A program made the position numbers and the translations under genes. This document shows positions 11,801-23,449 of a stretch of DNA of 64,000 nucleotides, piece by piece. This DNA comes from Dromaius novaehollandiae (Eukaryota; Chordata; Aves; Casuariiformes; Dromaiidae): assembly GCF_036370855.1 (NCBI RefSeq), contig NC_088102.1, positions 16,597,001 to 16,661,000 on the forward strand. Direction: 5' to 3'. A model generated the notes under the pieces. It was not told where the DNA came from and ran no database searches. It saw only the letters and a program-made list of their open reading frames with translations. The stretch's first letter is position 1. Each line of letters starts with the position of its first letter.

Positions 11801-13975
11801 TGATGTTATATTTTGGAAGAAAGCCCCACGGCAGTGTTTCTTTTTTTTTTTTTCCTTACTTTTCCAAACGTCAGCTGTAGTAATTTCCAAAGCATGTGAA
11901 ATATTTCATTCTTGTGGTGAAATTATATAAACCATACACAGTATCATTGCCTTTCACATGGCCATCAATTAAAGGTCTCTGGTACAGGTTCTTGGCATTT
12001 CTAAGTTCCTTTGTGTGATTAACTATTATCTGCAACAATGACAACTTCATACAGCTCTGAATCACCCTTTCAGTGCCAATGCACACAAAGCCAAACTTTG
12101 TACTAGCTTTCAGTACTGGTGGCAGCTCTTCTCTCTACCAGCCTGGGCCTGTGACAGTTTTGAAGTGAAGGCTGGCCCATGTACGTGGCGTCCCACGCCA
12201 AGGAGCTGGGGTTAAGGCAGACCACTTCAGCTCCTACCACAAGAAGAGAGCACGTGGGGCAGCTCTAGGAGAAGAGAGGGATGTGCAAGCAGCAGTACTC
12301 TTGCCAAAGCTTGTGCCTGAGGCTCACCAGAGCAAAATGGAAATCAGTTTGTACTTATTTATTACAGGAATAATAGTCCAGCAATCTCAAAATAGGTATT
12401 TGGGAAGGGCTGCTGAAACTTGGACCCACTAAAACCAGCCTTTCCACCAACTTTGAAAACTGATGTCCTTTGCACCCTGCTGTTGCTGTCCTGTGTATGA
12501 ATCTCTGTGTACATTACTCCTCAGTAGTGCACAATGACTGATGTATTTTCTCAGGCTTGCAGCCATAATTAATCTTGTTTTTGTCTGCTTACCTTCTTGG
12601 ACCTTACAGTCTGAGACTAATTGTTTTCAGACTTAGTTTTATCTTTGCTCATTCTGACTGTCCTCTGATTAGAGCAATATATACAAAAAATACCAGATCT
12701 GATGTCTCTCAGATTTTGAAATCCAAATCTGTCTTAAGTATATGTGTGTAAATTATAGGACTTTCAACTATTTGCTAAAGAACAGTGGGAAATTATCAAG
12801 GGACTGGAATGTAATTTGCTAATATTAAAGCATTCTTCCCATTGGCTACTTAGCTAATGAATGCACTCTCTCTCTGAATTCTCATTTCATGGTGTCCATT
12901 CTTGTTTGACAAGTGAGTTGAAATGAAAGATCATGCTTGGCTTCACTGTGGTATCTTATTATGACCTTCACTATCACCATGATAAATACTTTTATCCCAA
13001 GCCTTATTTCTTTCTTTGAAAAGATTCTAAGTTAGGTCAATGCAAACACTGGCAAAACTGACACAAACTGGAAAAACTGTTCTGACTGAACACCATCACT
13101 TTTGAAAAAACTCTAAAAAACCCAAACAATTTGAAGATTTAAAATGTATATATGCTTTTTAAAAAAATTTAAATTACATCTTATTTCAACATTTATTCAT
13201 TTTATTAAATAATCAAAGCATTATTAAAACTGCCTCTCAAATGAAGTTACAAATGAGTATTTTTGACTTCTTGATTTCTGAAAAATGTTACAAAACTTTT
13301 TTTTTGGTGATGACCTGAAACATGTTATTTTTTGAATCGCATGTGTGAGGGATCCTAATAACCCAGATGGGATCAATCTCTAAACATCACAGCCCACACT
13401 ATGACTCACTAAGGTAAGTGCAATGCAACAGGAGATCTTCGTCACAGACTTTCCCTAACTTCCTCTTTGCTTACGCTACTTCATTTCTATGTTTAAGTTA
13501 TTTTTTCATAAAGAAGGACATTTGAGCAATAACAAGATATCTGGAATTCAGCCTTGCTTAGACATGAGTCTCTAAGAGCAGCCAACATCCACATTCGTTC
13601 ACATTTTCTGAATCGCAAACTGCAGCTGTGTCTGAAATCTAACTGATCAGGTCAACTAACTCATCCCTTTAAAAAGAGATCGAAGTGTTGGTTTGTAAAT
13701 CCCCTCCCTCCTCTCTCTCTCCAAAAACAATCTCTCCTTTTCCATTTTTTACTGTCATCTTTAGAACTTTTTTCAGAGATGGAGAGATATTCAAAATGGG
13801 GAATCTGTTCATTTGGGAGAGACTGTGAAATGAATAGGTTCAGTTATAGCTCCTGAATCATAAAGATCTTAGAACAAGTCTATATAATGAGCTTTAACTT
13901 CATTAAAGAGTGGATTTAACTCACTATTTCTTTGCAACTTATCAATGTTTATACATATCTGATTGGAGGGTGTAA
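8885..13975. other. Non-coding: expected BDKRB1 5' intron/promoter side and intergenic
   Basis: No protein-like ORF and no recognisable repeat. It should contain the untranslated first exon or exons and the promoter of BDKRB1, since the coding exon has a splice acceptor, but first exons cannot be picked from sequence alone. AT-rich throughout, most strongly at about 13100-13330. Confidence 0.5.
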
Positions 13976-13979
13976 AGAT

Positions 13980-14257
13980 GATGGGGCCAGTCTCTTCTCA
14001 GTGGTGCCCAGTGACATGACAAGAGGCAATGGGTGCAAACTGAAATAAAGGAAACCCCAGCTGCACACAAGAAAACACTTCTTCACTATGACGGTTGCCC
14101 AGAGAGGTTGCGTAGTCTCCATCCTTGGAGATATTCAAAACCCACTGGACATGATCCCGAGCAACCTGCTCTAGGTGACCCTGCTGGAGCAGGGGGGATT
14201 GGACCAGATGATCTCCAGACTTCCCTTCCAACCCCAACTATGCTGTGATGCTGTGAG
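13980..14257 (+). mobile_element. CR1 LINE 3' fragment, plus strand
   Basis: A 5'-truncated CR1 retrotransposon tail of about 280 bp. The diagnostic block is at about 14196-14257: GATGATCTCCAGA, then a CCTTCCAACC-type segment, then the short terminal repeat TGTGATGCTGTGA, which is the CR1 3' end. Upstream, 14080-14160 matches the conserved CR1 stretch about a bad first paragraph of the 3' region (GTTGCCCAGAGAGGTTG and GGAGATATTCAAAACCC). The left edge is approximate. It is an old copy and lies between the two kinin receptor genes. Confidence 0.9.
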
Positions 14258-14392
14258 CTTGGGTCTCCATTTAAACCCATGAAAAGCATAGAATGATTTG
14301 GTAATGTTTTACACTTTGCACAGGTGAAAGGAAAGTGAAGGATCAGGTTTAAAAGTATCTGTATTACAGTCAACAGTTAAAAGGGTTTTCCT

Positions 14393-14453
14393 GTACATAT
14401 ATTTGTGTGTGTATATACATATATATACACACATATATATATATACACACACG
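14393..14453. repeat. TA/TG (AC) dinucleotide microsatellite
   Basis: About 60 bp of alternating TA and TG/CA dinucleotides. The arms (TGTGTGTATATACATATATA and its complement-like partner) make it partly self-complementary and able to form a cruciform. Confidence 0.9.
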
Positions 14454-16625
14454 TAATTAAAATGTATCTGTCTATTGGTGCCTTCAACCTGGGATACTCA
14501 CAGTACATTAGTTCATGTTTTAAGCTTATATGATCTTCAGTCATCCTATTTGTGTTGACTTTCCTGTAAGAAATACACATTCTCTAAGTGTGCATAGGGA
14601 GTTACAAATGCTCACTGGGCCTCTCTGATAAGAAAGATTAACCAAATAGATTGATCAAGACAGATGTAACATGTTACATAGTAGACAAATGGTAGAAATC
14701 AAAAACATCTCAGGAGTTCTGGTTCTCAGTCCAACAGTCTAACTATTAAAAATCCTGTTCCTCTTAGCATAAATTGGAACCTTTTGTGATCTGAACAAAT
14801 TATCTTTTTGGGACAGTATGAATTTAACAGACTGATTTTCCTTACTGAGATGGTCTCTAAATTAACCCACTTATTTGCTATGATAAACCATTTGTTCTGG
14901 AAGCTGGAAAAATATTCTTGGATGCAACCTTGTGACATAAAATTCTTTGTTTAGCTTGACCAGATTTCTTTATATCTGCTGTAGACAGAGTTTGTCAAGG
15001 AGAGCTTAAACTCTAGTGAAATGATTTGCAATTCCTAATGAACTGATCCTGGTAGGTAGCTTCACAATGCAGTAATAATCAAGCCCTATTAACTACATTT
15101 TATGGAGGCAGAAACAGAAAAATATGGAAGGTGCCAGTATAGCCCAGAAACCCACAATGTGCTGATGGAACAATGGAAAGAAAGAATGATCCCATGGCTA
15201 TCGTACTGCTTGGGGATTTGGAAGACCAGAATTGAGTTTCTGACTTTTCCACAGACCTCCTGACTAAGAAAGAGCAACATTGTCCTGTCCACAACAAACA
15301 CAATTCTGTTATTTCAGCTCACTTTCCTATGGTACAACAGGAAGTGAAAGAAATTATCTGCACCAGTTGCATTTCAGATCAGTCATTCCAGAGTGAAAGC
15401 ACACACACAAAAGAAGAAAATGCCAACAAATTTCATTTGTTAAAGTTATTTATTTTCTATCGTAAATACTTACCATATAGCAAAATAATGTCTCTATGTA
15501 TTTACATGATTTAAATTAATGTCATATTCTTGACATGTCATAACACTTAAATATTTTACTCCTCAGTACCAGACAGTCAACATTTCTTCCATTGCCCGTA
15601 ACTACCATATGGAATTCCTTTCATTTAAAGTTTGAGTGAACAGCATACTCATTTATAAGACAATACTGATAACACTGGCGATAACAGAAAGCCTTGATGT
15701 ATTTTATTATAAGTGTCTTGGACAATATATAGAATGAAAAAAGATTTATGACACAGAATTATATTGGATGATTAAAGAAAATCTATAGAAATTGCTTATA
15801 AATCTTCTGCAATCTTCTAAATCCCACAGTTTTCATAGCACATTTGCACACTTCTCGAGTGTTTTCCTGGTTTAAATATTTTAAGGTTTAGTACAACTTT
15901 CCCATAGATTTACTGTTCCGTTCAAGCTCTGATGGATAAAGGCTACTCATAGTAGCAGTCATAGTTTAATTATGTCACCAAACTCTATTTCTCTTGGGAA
16001 TTATAAGGCTTTAGCCTTCAGTGCCTTGAAAAGAAAGGAAAGGCTCTGTTAATATCAGTAGCTGTTAGATCATCTCCAAGTCAGGTTTAGAACAAGGTTT
16101 CTAGAGGTAAAAATGCATATTGACAATTTGGTACACTATCAGTTTATCTTTTGTGTAGAAATAATTTAGATTATAAATCCAGTCTAATTTGGGAGGAGGT
16201 ATTTTATATTAATATCACTCAAATTAATTCTACAGAGAAAACTTAGCCAATGCAAGAGTCTAAAGAAGCCACATTTACATACTCCGAACATTCAAAACTC
16301 CTATTATCTTCAGTTAGATTTCTAAGGCAGATAGATGATGCTTTCCTTCATAGCCTCAGTTTCTGCTTCTTGTGAGGTTATAACAGTTGTGCTGAGCATT
16401 TATGTTTCCATTAGATAGCACTACAAACATTAATTATAGTTTGTGACTATTAAAAGAACAAGTCTCTGAGCTGAAGTGTATGTATGAATGTAAGCAACAT
16501 TCGCTCACCCAAAGGGAGCTCTTCATAGTAAATGCAGCAACTTTGCAGAAGGGGTAAATACTTTCCTGCTACAAAGAAAACTCAGCTCACTTCAGGAAGC
16601 TGGCTGCAGCCTTCCTTCCACTACC
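14454..16625. other. Intergenic DNA between BDKRB2 and BDKRB1
   Basis: No gene or transposon recognised. AT-rich single-copy sequence by inspection. The BDKRB1 promoter and first exon may lie within this stretch or in the 8.9-14.0 kb block. Confidence 0.5.
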
Positions 16626-16631
16626 TTTATT
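16626..16631 (-). terminator. Candidate poly(A) signal for BDKRB2
   Basis: AATAAA on the minus strand, about 600 nt past the BDKRB2 stop codon. I saw no nearer canonical hexamer. Assignment is by position only. Confidence 0.35.
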
Positions 16632-17228
16632 AAGTTACATTCCACACATAAAGGCTGACATAAACCTCTGCTTGGCAGAGGCAGAGCACTTGCAAAAAGG
16701 CACAGTTTGTCAATCAAATAAAATTGTTGTGGATGACTGAGCAGAGAAAGGAAACGGCATGGAAGATGGCAACTCCTAAAAATCAGTTTGAATGATATTC
16801 CTACAAGAGTTCCCAGAAACTTATTTAAATATGAGTTCCTCCTATCAAAAATGTAGTCATACAAACTGTATGGGTACCATAAGCAGTCACACAATCCTGA
16901 CAATAGCTCCTATCCTGTGGCCCTATTCAGAGAACTGTATGTGCATTCAGGTGCCTGTATTCATTAGAAATACAAACATTTCAAACAATGAAGCCAGCTA
17001 ATATAATCCAGTCATGAAAATGTAAATATGCCACAGTGTATGTTGAACCATGACAAATGTCCAATAGCAGTAGAAGCAGATGTCTAAATGGAGGTTGCAT
17101 TAAGATCAAACCACTGGTTCCCCACAAATGATGAATGCTACCACATGTTTATGCTGAGGACCCATAGCAGATGGATATTAGCGGAGGCAAATGTTAGAAG
17201 TTTGTTTTCCTGTAATGAAGGAACTGTG

Positions 17229-18374
17229 CTATCGTGGTAATGGGAAAACAGACTTTTTCTTTAGGCATTCACTGGAAATAGAAGTTCTTAAAGTGTCCAG
17301 GGAGTTTTCCATCTGCACAGACTGTGATTTTCTGCACCCCTTTGGGAACAAGTCCGTATAGAATTCCACAGCCTTCTTCTGGAAGTGCTTCCCTACAATA
17401 ACGTACAGGACTGGGTTCAAGCAGCTGTTGCTAAAGGCACAGTATGTTGCTACCTGGGTCACTATTTCATTGATGTCTTCAAGGCATTGGAAAGTGTCTG
17501 CTAGGTAAGAGATTGTGTCAATGAATGTGCTGATCTGAAATGGAAGCCAGCAAATAACAAACAGCAAAAGCACAGTAAGGACCAGCATGGTGGCTCTCCT
17601 CTCTGTCTGGATTACCTTGAGTTTATGTAACTCATTACTTCGTAAAGCTTTGATGATTTGCATGGTACAATAGGTAATTACACAGAGTGGGATCACAAAG
17701 CCCACAATATTAAGCAAGCAGTTGTTTGCAGGGTGCCAGTAGGTGGATGGATACTCAAGAGAACAGGCCGTGATGTTGTATTCTGGGAAATACTTTAAAT
17801 TTCGGAACATTATTGTAGGCGAACACATGAGCAATGCACACATCCAGACTATGAAGCAATTCCATTTGGCGCAGGTGGTTCGTCGCATCCGTCCAAGAGA
17901 CATGGTTTTCACCAAGGCCAGATAGCGGTCGATGCTTACTAGTGTCAGAAAATAAATGCTAGAATAAAAGTTCATGTAACTAATTGTGTTGACGGCTTTA
18001 CAGAGGAATAGGCCAAAAGGCCATTCAAACTTATTAGAAATATTAATGGCCCAGAAAGGCAAAACACAGACTAACATTAGGTCAGCAAGTGCCATGTTTG
18101 CTAAATAAATTTCAGCCACTGTGCAGTGACTCTTGTGGAAACACAGGACGCTGAGGACAAAGCCATTTTCTATTGCTCCCAGCACAAATATAAACCAGAG
18201 GAATCCAGGCTGAAACGTGTATAGCCAGTTCCACGCATCTGAATCGATGCATCCAGATCCATTCCTTTGATACACTCCTGAAGTATTGTGGAAATCTGCC
18301 AGACTGGTTCTGAGCTCCTGGGTGGTCATAATGTTGTGAAGTTGAGTAACATTTTCTGTTGCGATGGAAGCCAT
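17229..18374 (-). CDS. BDKRB2: Bradykinin receptor B2 (avian ornithokinin receptor), coding exon
   Basis: A 381-residue class A GPCR. The B2 family is the constitutive kinin receptor (Gq/11, calcium, nitric oxide, vascular tone); in birds it is activated by ornithokinin (family knowledge). Visible: N-terminal sequons at N8, N30 and N38; N70 in TM1; LADLM with D98 in TM2; C125 pairing with C204; DRY at 149-151; a sequon at N200; P229 in TM5; TERRAT at 257-262 leading into TM6; CWLPF at 275-279; NPVLY at 320-324. The tail of about 54 residues has C347, a likely palmitoylation site, and the B2 hallmark QMENSLDTLRTSIS at 354-367, a phosphorylation cluster. The first in-frame Met is only 2 nt inside the exon, after a strong splice acceptor. 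The protein may therefore start in an upstream exon, as one human form does, or exactly here. Same strand as BDKRB1 and upstream of it. Confidence 0.95.
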   Translation of the reverse strand: MASIATENVTQLHNIMTTQELRTSLADFHNTSGVYQRNGSGCIDSDAWNWLYTFQPGFLWFIFVLGAIENGFVLSVLCFHKSHCTVAEIYLANMALADLMLVCVLPFWAINISNKFEWPFGLFLCKAVNTISYMNFYSSIYFLTLVSIDRYLALVKTMSLGRMRRTTCAKWNCFIVWMCALLMCSPTIMFRNLKYFPEYNITACSLEYPSTYWHPANNCLLNIVGFVIPLCVITYCTMQIIKALRSNELHKLKVIQTERRATMLVLTVLLLFVICWLPFQISTFIDTISYLADTFQCLEDINEIVTQVATYCAFSNSCLNPVLYVIVGKHFQKKAVEFYTDLFPKGCRKSQSVQMENSLDTLRTSISSECLKKKSVFPLPR

Positions 18375-18376
18375 TT

Positions 18377-18399
18377 CTGTGCAGAGAAAAAAAGGTGAA
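18377..18399 (-). promoter_or_regulatory. Splice acceptor of the BDKRB2 coding exon
   Basis: The minus strand reads a pyrimidine tract (CCTTTTTTTTCTCTGCACAG) ending in AG at 18378-18377. The exon then starts AAATGG at 18376. Only two bases separate the junction from the ATG, so the -3 Kozak position is supplied by the upstream exon after splicing. Confidence 0.85.
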
Positions 18400-21300
18400 A
18401 TGAGATTGCTGCATCTAGCTAATAAGAAAAGCTGTTCCCAAAAGTGTGACTTTGAACAGGTTCACAATTCCATGGTTCGCTGTCTTGTAGACACTCTGCG
18501 TGCTTGCAGAGGGCTTGACAGAGTGAACCGATATGGACTGTGTGGGCCAATTTCAATGGGGTGAAACAGAGGGCTAAAGCAGCAGCAGACACTTTCCATA
18601 TTAAACAGAACTGAAACTGGAAGAGAACACTTGCAGGCCTCTATTCCCTAGAACCAAGCTACAGTAAGTTTTTTCAAATCTTTTGAGGAGGCTGATGGTT
18701 ATTTTCTTATCTTTGTGTATCAACAGTCATAGTCTCCTAAAGGACATCTGTAACTTTTGAGTCTCTCTGTTGCTATTTGTAAGGTGATAGGTTTGTGGCA
18801 TGTCACTGAACATTTCACACGCTGTCTTGTAAAGCAAGAATTTGGTGGAATTCAGTGTTGTTTCCTCCTCACACAACACTACCTATTTTTTTCCAAAATG
18901 TTATGACTATCAAAGCAGCCATTTAGTTTACAGCTCTAGTTTGCACTCAGAAAGCTGCAGAAGCAAGAACCTGTATTTGCAAGCAGTGTGGCTTTCTCGA
19001 CTTCTCATTGAAATCACCTGTGTACTTCTGTATCTGCATTACAATCTCTTTCTGCAGGCAAGTCACAGAGGAGATGAATGGTACAACCTTAGTTTTAATA
19101 AGCTCCACAGTGAGTGGGTTGGCAAAGATGATGGCCATCATGTAAGCAAGGACCTGCCTTGCAGTCAGGTTGCAGTGGGCTAATTTGGCTGCGAGAGCAC
19201 AATCTGAAAACCTGGCACTACACTGTAAAAAACTGTATGGGTCAGAACAGCTTAGGGTTTTACAGGAAGCTATTTAAGGGCATAAATGTTAGATATGTGC
19301 TTAAGTGTTATTAAGATGAAGCAGAAGCTGAGCGTCCACCTTCAGGCTGTTGTATTTAACATGTTAACTGTGGTTGTTGCTGTGTTTCTGAGCTGATGTG
19401 TGCTGAGATATTATCCACATACAAGCCTGTCTTACCAGATCTGTGTATACAACTGTCTGGACTAAGTGACAGAAATACTGTTTGTCTTTTTTCAGGTCTT
19501 TAAAATATTACTGTTCATATTATGTTTTGATTGGAAGCCTTTCAGATGTATTTTTAAGTAAGACATTTGTCTGATCCAGCTGGTAAATTGGCAGTAGAAG
19601 GAGACACATTTGTTATTCCTGGAATGATGGAGTTCTCATTTGTATTCCGGTTACTGCGTGTGCTAGTTGAGATGTGTCAGTGCTGGGTATGTACATAGAG
19701 ATTTGGCTGTTGAATACAGAATTACTAATAAATGATGGTCATATTTTGTATATTTATTATTCATTAAGCACTGTAGTACTTGGGAATCAAAGGCAAAGAT
19801 CAAGACCACTTTGCACTAAATACAGTAAAGGCAAAAACAAAGGACACTGTCTCTATTCCACAGAATTTATAACATATGCATCAGGCAGGACAGGTCAACT
19901 GAATAAAATGGGCAGGTGGGACTGAAAATTCAAAAAGATAAGCCAAATTAAAAATTAATTAATGAGCACAAAACAGAACGTCAGCAACATGCATCCAGTT
20001 CTTCATAACTTAAGCAGCCAAAGGACAGTATTTGCATGAGCTGGGCAGCAATCAAAATATTCTCATTCTCCAAGTTCATCCTTTCAAAAATAGAACTTTT
20101 CAAGCCCATCTCTAACAGCAGGGATAATCTCCATCCTCTAGCATCTTTCCTGCCTCTTTGTTAATCTCATCACTGTTAGAACCACAGTGTCCTTTGATCT
20201 CTGAATGTTTTCAACAACCATCTGGAGAACAGGTTGGTAGAGCCTACATATTATGCAGCATTACACACTGTAGAGGCCCCACCAATGATCTATGCTTTTG
20301 GTGACACCAGTGTCTAAAGCTCTGAGGTCTAGTGCACATGGATTTATTTGTTCTGTGTGGGAAGCAAACAGCACCTTCAGTGCTTGCTTTTCAACACTGG
20401 CGATAATCTAATGTATATCCTCTTTTCATCTTCCAGTTGTGAGTAACTACTGTAGCTTGTAAATGCCTTGGATAGAGATCTTTGTCTGTACTCTTTGAGG
20501 CTTAGCAGCTACAGCTAGTGCATTCTTCTGTGATTTTATTTGTTTGTATGTCAGCACACCAGAATATAGGACAACACCAAAAGCTCCACTGGCACCCAGA
20601 TGTGTATGCCTCATCAGTTGCTTCTGCTTTATCCATTAGACCAGATTGGAAGAGTTTGGCACACCTTCATTCTTGACAAGCTTATATTAGCAGTTCCTTA
20701 TCACCTCCTTATCCTTTATTATCCTCCAGATATGGATCAAATTGCAAACAGCTGTTTAAATTTTCTCTTTCTGTATCTGCCAGCCCTTTATGCTGTCAGT
20801 ACACATAGGAAGCAAAATACTGACAGATGATCAAAAAAAGACATTTGAGAATAAAAGTTCTTTAGGGAGATGCAATTAACAGAAGTTATTTGTTCTGCTG
20901 GTAGCAGGCTGTGAACTAGTGGCAAGACTTAAAATTGCTTTACTTTATGCTTTGGGGTTGGACATATGTATATATTTAATAAGCCATTCATTAGTAATTC
21001 AAAGAGTGGTCATAAAAGTTATGACATGGTTGGTAATTTCTAGGCCTTTTCTCATAATTATGACTAATAGAAAAACAATAGCCAGACATTAATTTTACAG
21101 AGAATAGCTCAGAAAATGGCCAGTGATTTATGATATTTTTCCTACAATTCATCTCTTTTGGATTACTGTTCCGGAATGGAAAGCCCTAGAAGACAATGAT
21201 TTAAAATATATTTTTTTCTATTACATTACTATGGTATAAGAGCAGCATGTAGAGGTGCAGCCAGGATGTGAGCTGGTCCAGCATGGTGGCGTTCCCGGTG

Positions 21301-21840
21301 AGCTGCCTCCCTGCTCCTTAGCTCCAGCTCTTCTCTAAGGCGTTGGCAGAAGTGTGGCAGTGAATTAGGTAAAGTGTGCTAAGGAGTGTATTCCCTGACT
21401 AGTTTACACAATGTATTTAAATGCTGTGTTTGGTGCTCTTCTCAGTAGCACAGGAAACTCGTTTAAACCATGTGCTTACAGAATAAATTATGAACTACAC
21501 AGACGATATAGAAAAGGGAGTGATGTCTCACTGCCAGTAGCTTATTATCAAAATCCAGTGAAACTAAAGGTGACTTGTTTACACACGCTCTATAAATACT
21601 TTCTGTGCAGTGCAAGGCAGGCCTAACATGTAAAACTGGACTCTCAAAAAGAGTCCGTGTGACATTTTTGGTTTAGATAATGCCTAGCTGAAGCAATCCA
21701 TCATTACTGTTTATGAAGGAGAGGAGACTCCCATTGCAGACTGAATTGTCTGGCATTCGCCTCCCCTACTATTGGTTACCTCCTCCTTCACCAGGACATG
21801 AAAACCTTGACAGTCACTGTCTTCTGTTGCTCCAAAATAC
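18400..21840. other. Upstream side of BDKRB2; no gene recognised
   Basis: Should contain an intron and possibly an untranslated exon of BDKRB2. The only protein-like object is the minus-strand ORF at 18947-19222, listed separately. The rest is AT-rich and shows no transposon I recognise. Confidence 0.5.
18947..19222 (-). other. Exon-like minus-strand ORF of unknown identity
   Basis: An open frame of about 91 codons runs from a splice-acceptor-like TTTTTTACAG (AG at 19224-19223) to a stop at 18947. It has a possible donor CAG/GTGATT at 19018/19017, which would give a 205-nt exon. The encoded peptide has a mixed, non-low-complexity composition, including AYMMAIIFANPLTVELIKTK and ISSVTCLQKEIVMQIQKY, and looks more protein-like than most chance ORFs here. 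I do not recognise a family. It lies about 570-850 bp upstream of the BDKRB2 coding exon on the same strand. A chance ORF of this size is quite possible in 64 kb. Confidence 0.2.
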
Positions 21841-21854
21841 TTCTTTTATGGACT

Positions 21855-22080
21855 AACGTTGGGCATAAACGGCAGAGCGTGGGCGGCAGGGGCTGCCCTG
21901 CATGGGAGCGGCCACAACCTGCCCTGCACTGGTGGCAGCCTGCCGCCGGCCAGCGCTGCAGCCCCGCAGGGAGCGTGCGGCACCCGGCGTGGGCAGATTT
22001 AAGAAAAAGTGGCCGCCGCAAGGGGCTGGAGACACTCGTGGGGATGCGCTGCTGAAGGCACACCGTTGGAAACACGGGAG
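21855..22080 (+). repeat. GC-rich copy A of a 220-bp block shared with 23985-24210
   Basis: Much more GC- and CpG-rich than its surroundings. It aligns by eye along its length with 23985-24210. Shared anchors: GGGCATAAA at the start, GGCAGATTTAAGAAA(A/G)AGTGGC in the middle, and TGCTGAAGGCACACC(G/A)TTGGAAA at the end. Copy A keeps CpGs where copy B has TG or CA. Likely part of an LTR-type element, but it could be mistaken for a CpG island promoter. Confidence 0.7.
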
Positions 22081-22533
22081 CTGCAGCGGGGCTGTGGCTG
22101 GAGAAGGGTGAGCTGCTTCACTGTGGCTGTGCAGAGACCCGGACTGCTTCGCAGAGTTAGGGAGTCGGGCTGATGGTGTCTGTCAGAGCAGTGGCCTGCT
22201 AAAACAGGTGTTAACAAGTGCCTGGGGCAAAAGGGAGGCCCCTGGCCAGCAGCTAGTAGCACTGAAGTGGTGAAATTGCAAGCAGCACGGTGAACCGCTG
22301 GGGCTGCTGTGGGAGCAGCCCAGGAGCCCAGGGTGACCGCCTTGGAGGGGGTCCCCGGCACCTGGGGGGCAGGAAACTGAGTGGTCTGATGGTGAAATAA
22401 AACAGTCCTTTCAGGCAGCCGCGGTTACGGTGGCTAAGCAGACCCGCCGCTCCCCCAGCGTGGCCACTTGGCAAGCCTTTGCTTAGAGCAAATTACAGAA
22501 ACGCTGGACACTTAGAGCCACTGTCCCAGGGAG

Positions 22534-22872
22534 ATGGCCCGGCAGTGGCTATGGAAGTGCTGGGGGGCCAGAGCAAACGAATTAAAGTCTGTGGCTTGGG
22601 AGAGCCAAGCTCTGGGGAGCTTGGCCTATGCCACTTACAAACACCGCCTATGCAGTGCAGGATGTCTTTGGGATCGGCTGATGGAGGGATATATGGAGCA
22701 ATGGCCTGATCTTGCCAATGCTGCAGAAAAGATACCCCTATGGAGGGACGGGGAAGAGGGGGATAATCGACTACAGCTGTCTGGGCTGATGGGCTGTGTT
22801 TATAAGCACAGGGAGAGGGTCCTGACAAGGTGGTGGTCACTGATGCCATGGCCTGAAAGCTCTGATGGCTAG
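22534..22872 (+). other. Short ORF inside the LTR-like element, identity unknown
   Basis: A 112-codon frame between the two 220-bp blocks, rich in Trp and Cys. It lies in a locally GC-rich segment and could be a degenerate remnant of an internal retroviral gene, or chance. I see no zinc knuckle, protease or reverse transcriptase motif. Confidence 0.15.
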
Positions 22873-23449
22873 GCACAGTTACTTATGCCCTGCTGGTATC
22901 ACCTGGTAAGCTGGTGGGACATCCTGTTCATCCAGGAGTGACCTGTATGTATCATACTGGGGGGAGCATGCCAGAAGACAGGCGTGAGGTTAGCAGCATG
23001 GCCAAGAATAATGCTAAGAGTCCAGTAGTGTGGTCAACTTCAGAAAAAGTGTCAGGAGAGGATGAAAAGTCTCCATGCTATAGCCTTACATGCTAGCACT
23101 TCTGGATGTTCTTGAAGGAAAAGGAGGAGGATATGATGAAGTGGGACAGAAAGCCCAACAGAGATCTAGGGTTGTGAGTTAAGGAATGCAAGTGCAAAGA
23201 AAAGGTCAGAGGATTGTTAGCAGGATGCAGAGCAAGCTCCAGGAAAGCTAATCCATTTGGTACACTGTTTTACTCCCCAAATGCAGAAACGCCCACACTA
23301 CATCAAATGAACATTGTTCACAACCCATTTTGAGTCTGGCTGAAGCCCAGCAGCTCCTGAACTCATGCACTTACTGGTACCTCCAATAGTGGTGTTAGTC
23401 TTCGCTTGTCCTATGCTAATCTTTTGGTCGTATGGTAAGGTATAGTAAA

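Noticed and set aside
21840..22110. CpG island promoter of an unseen gene
   Set aside because: The block is one of two copies of a repeat and is better explained as part of an LTR-like element, though a promoter role is not excluded.
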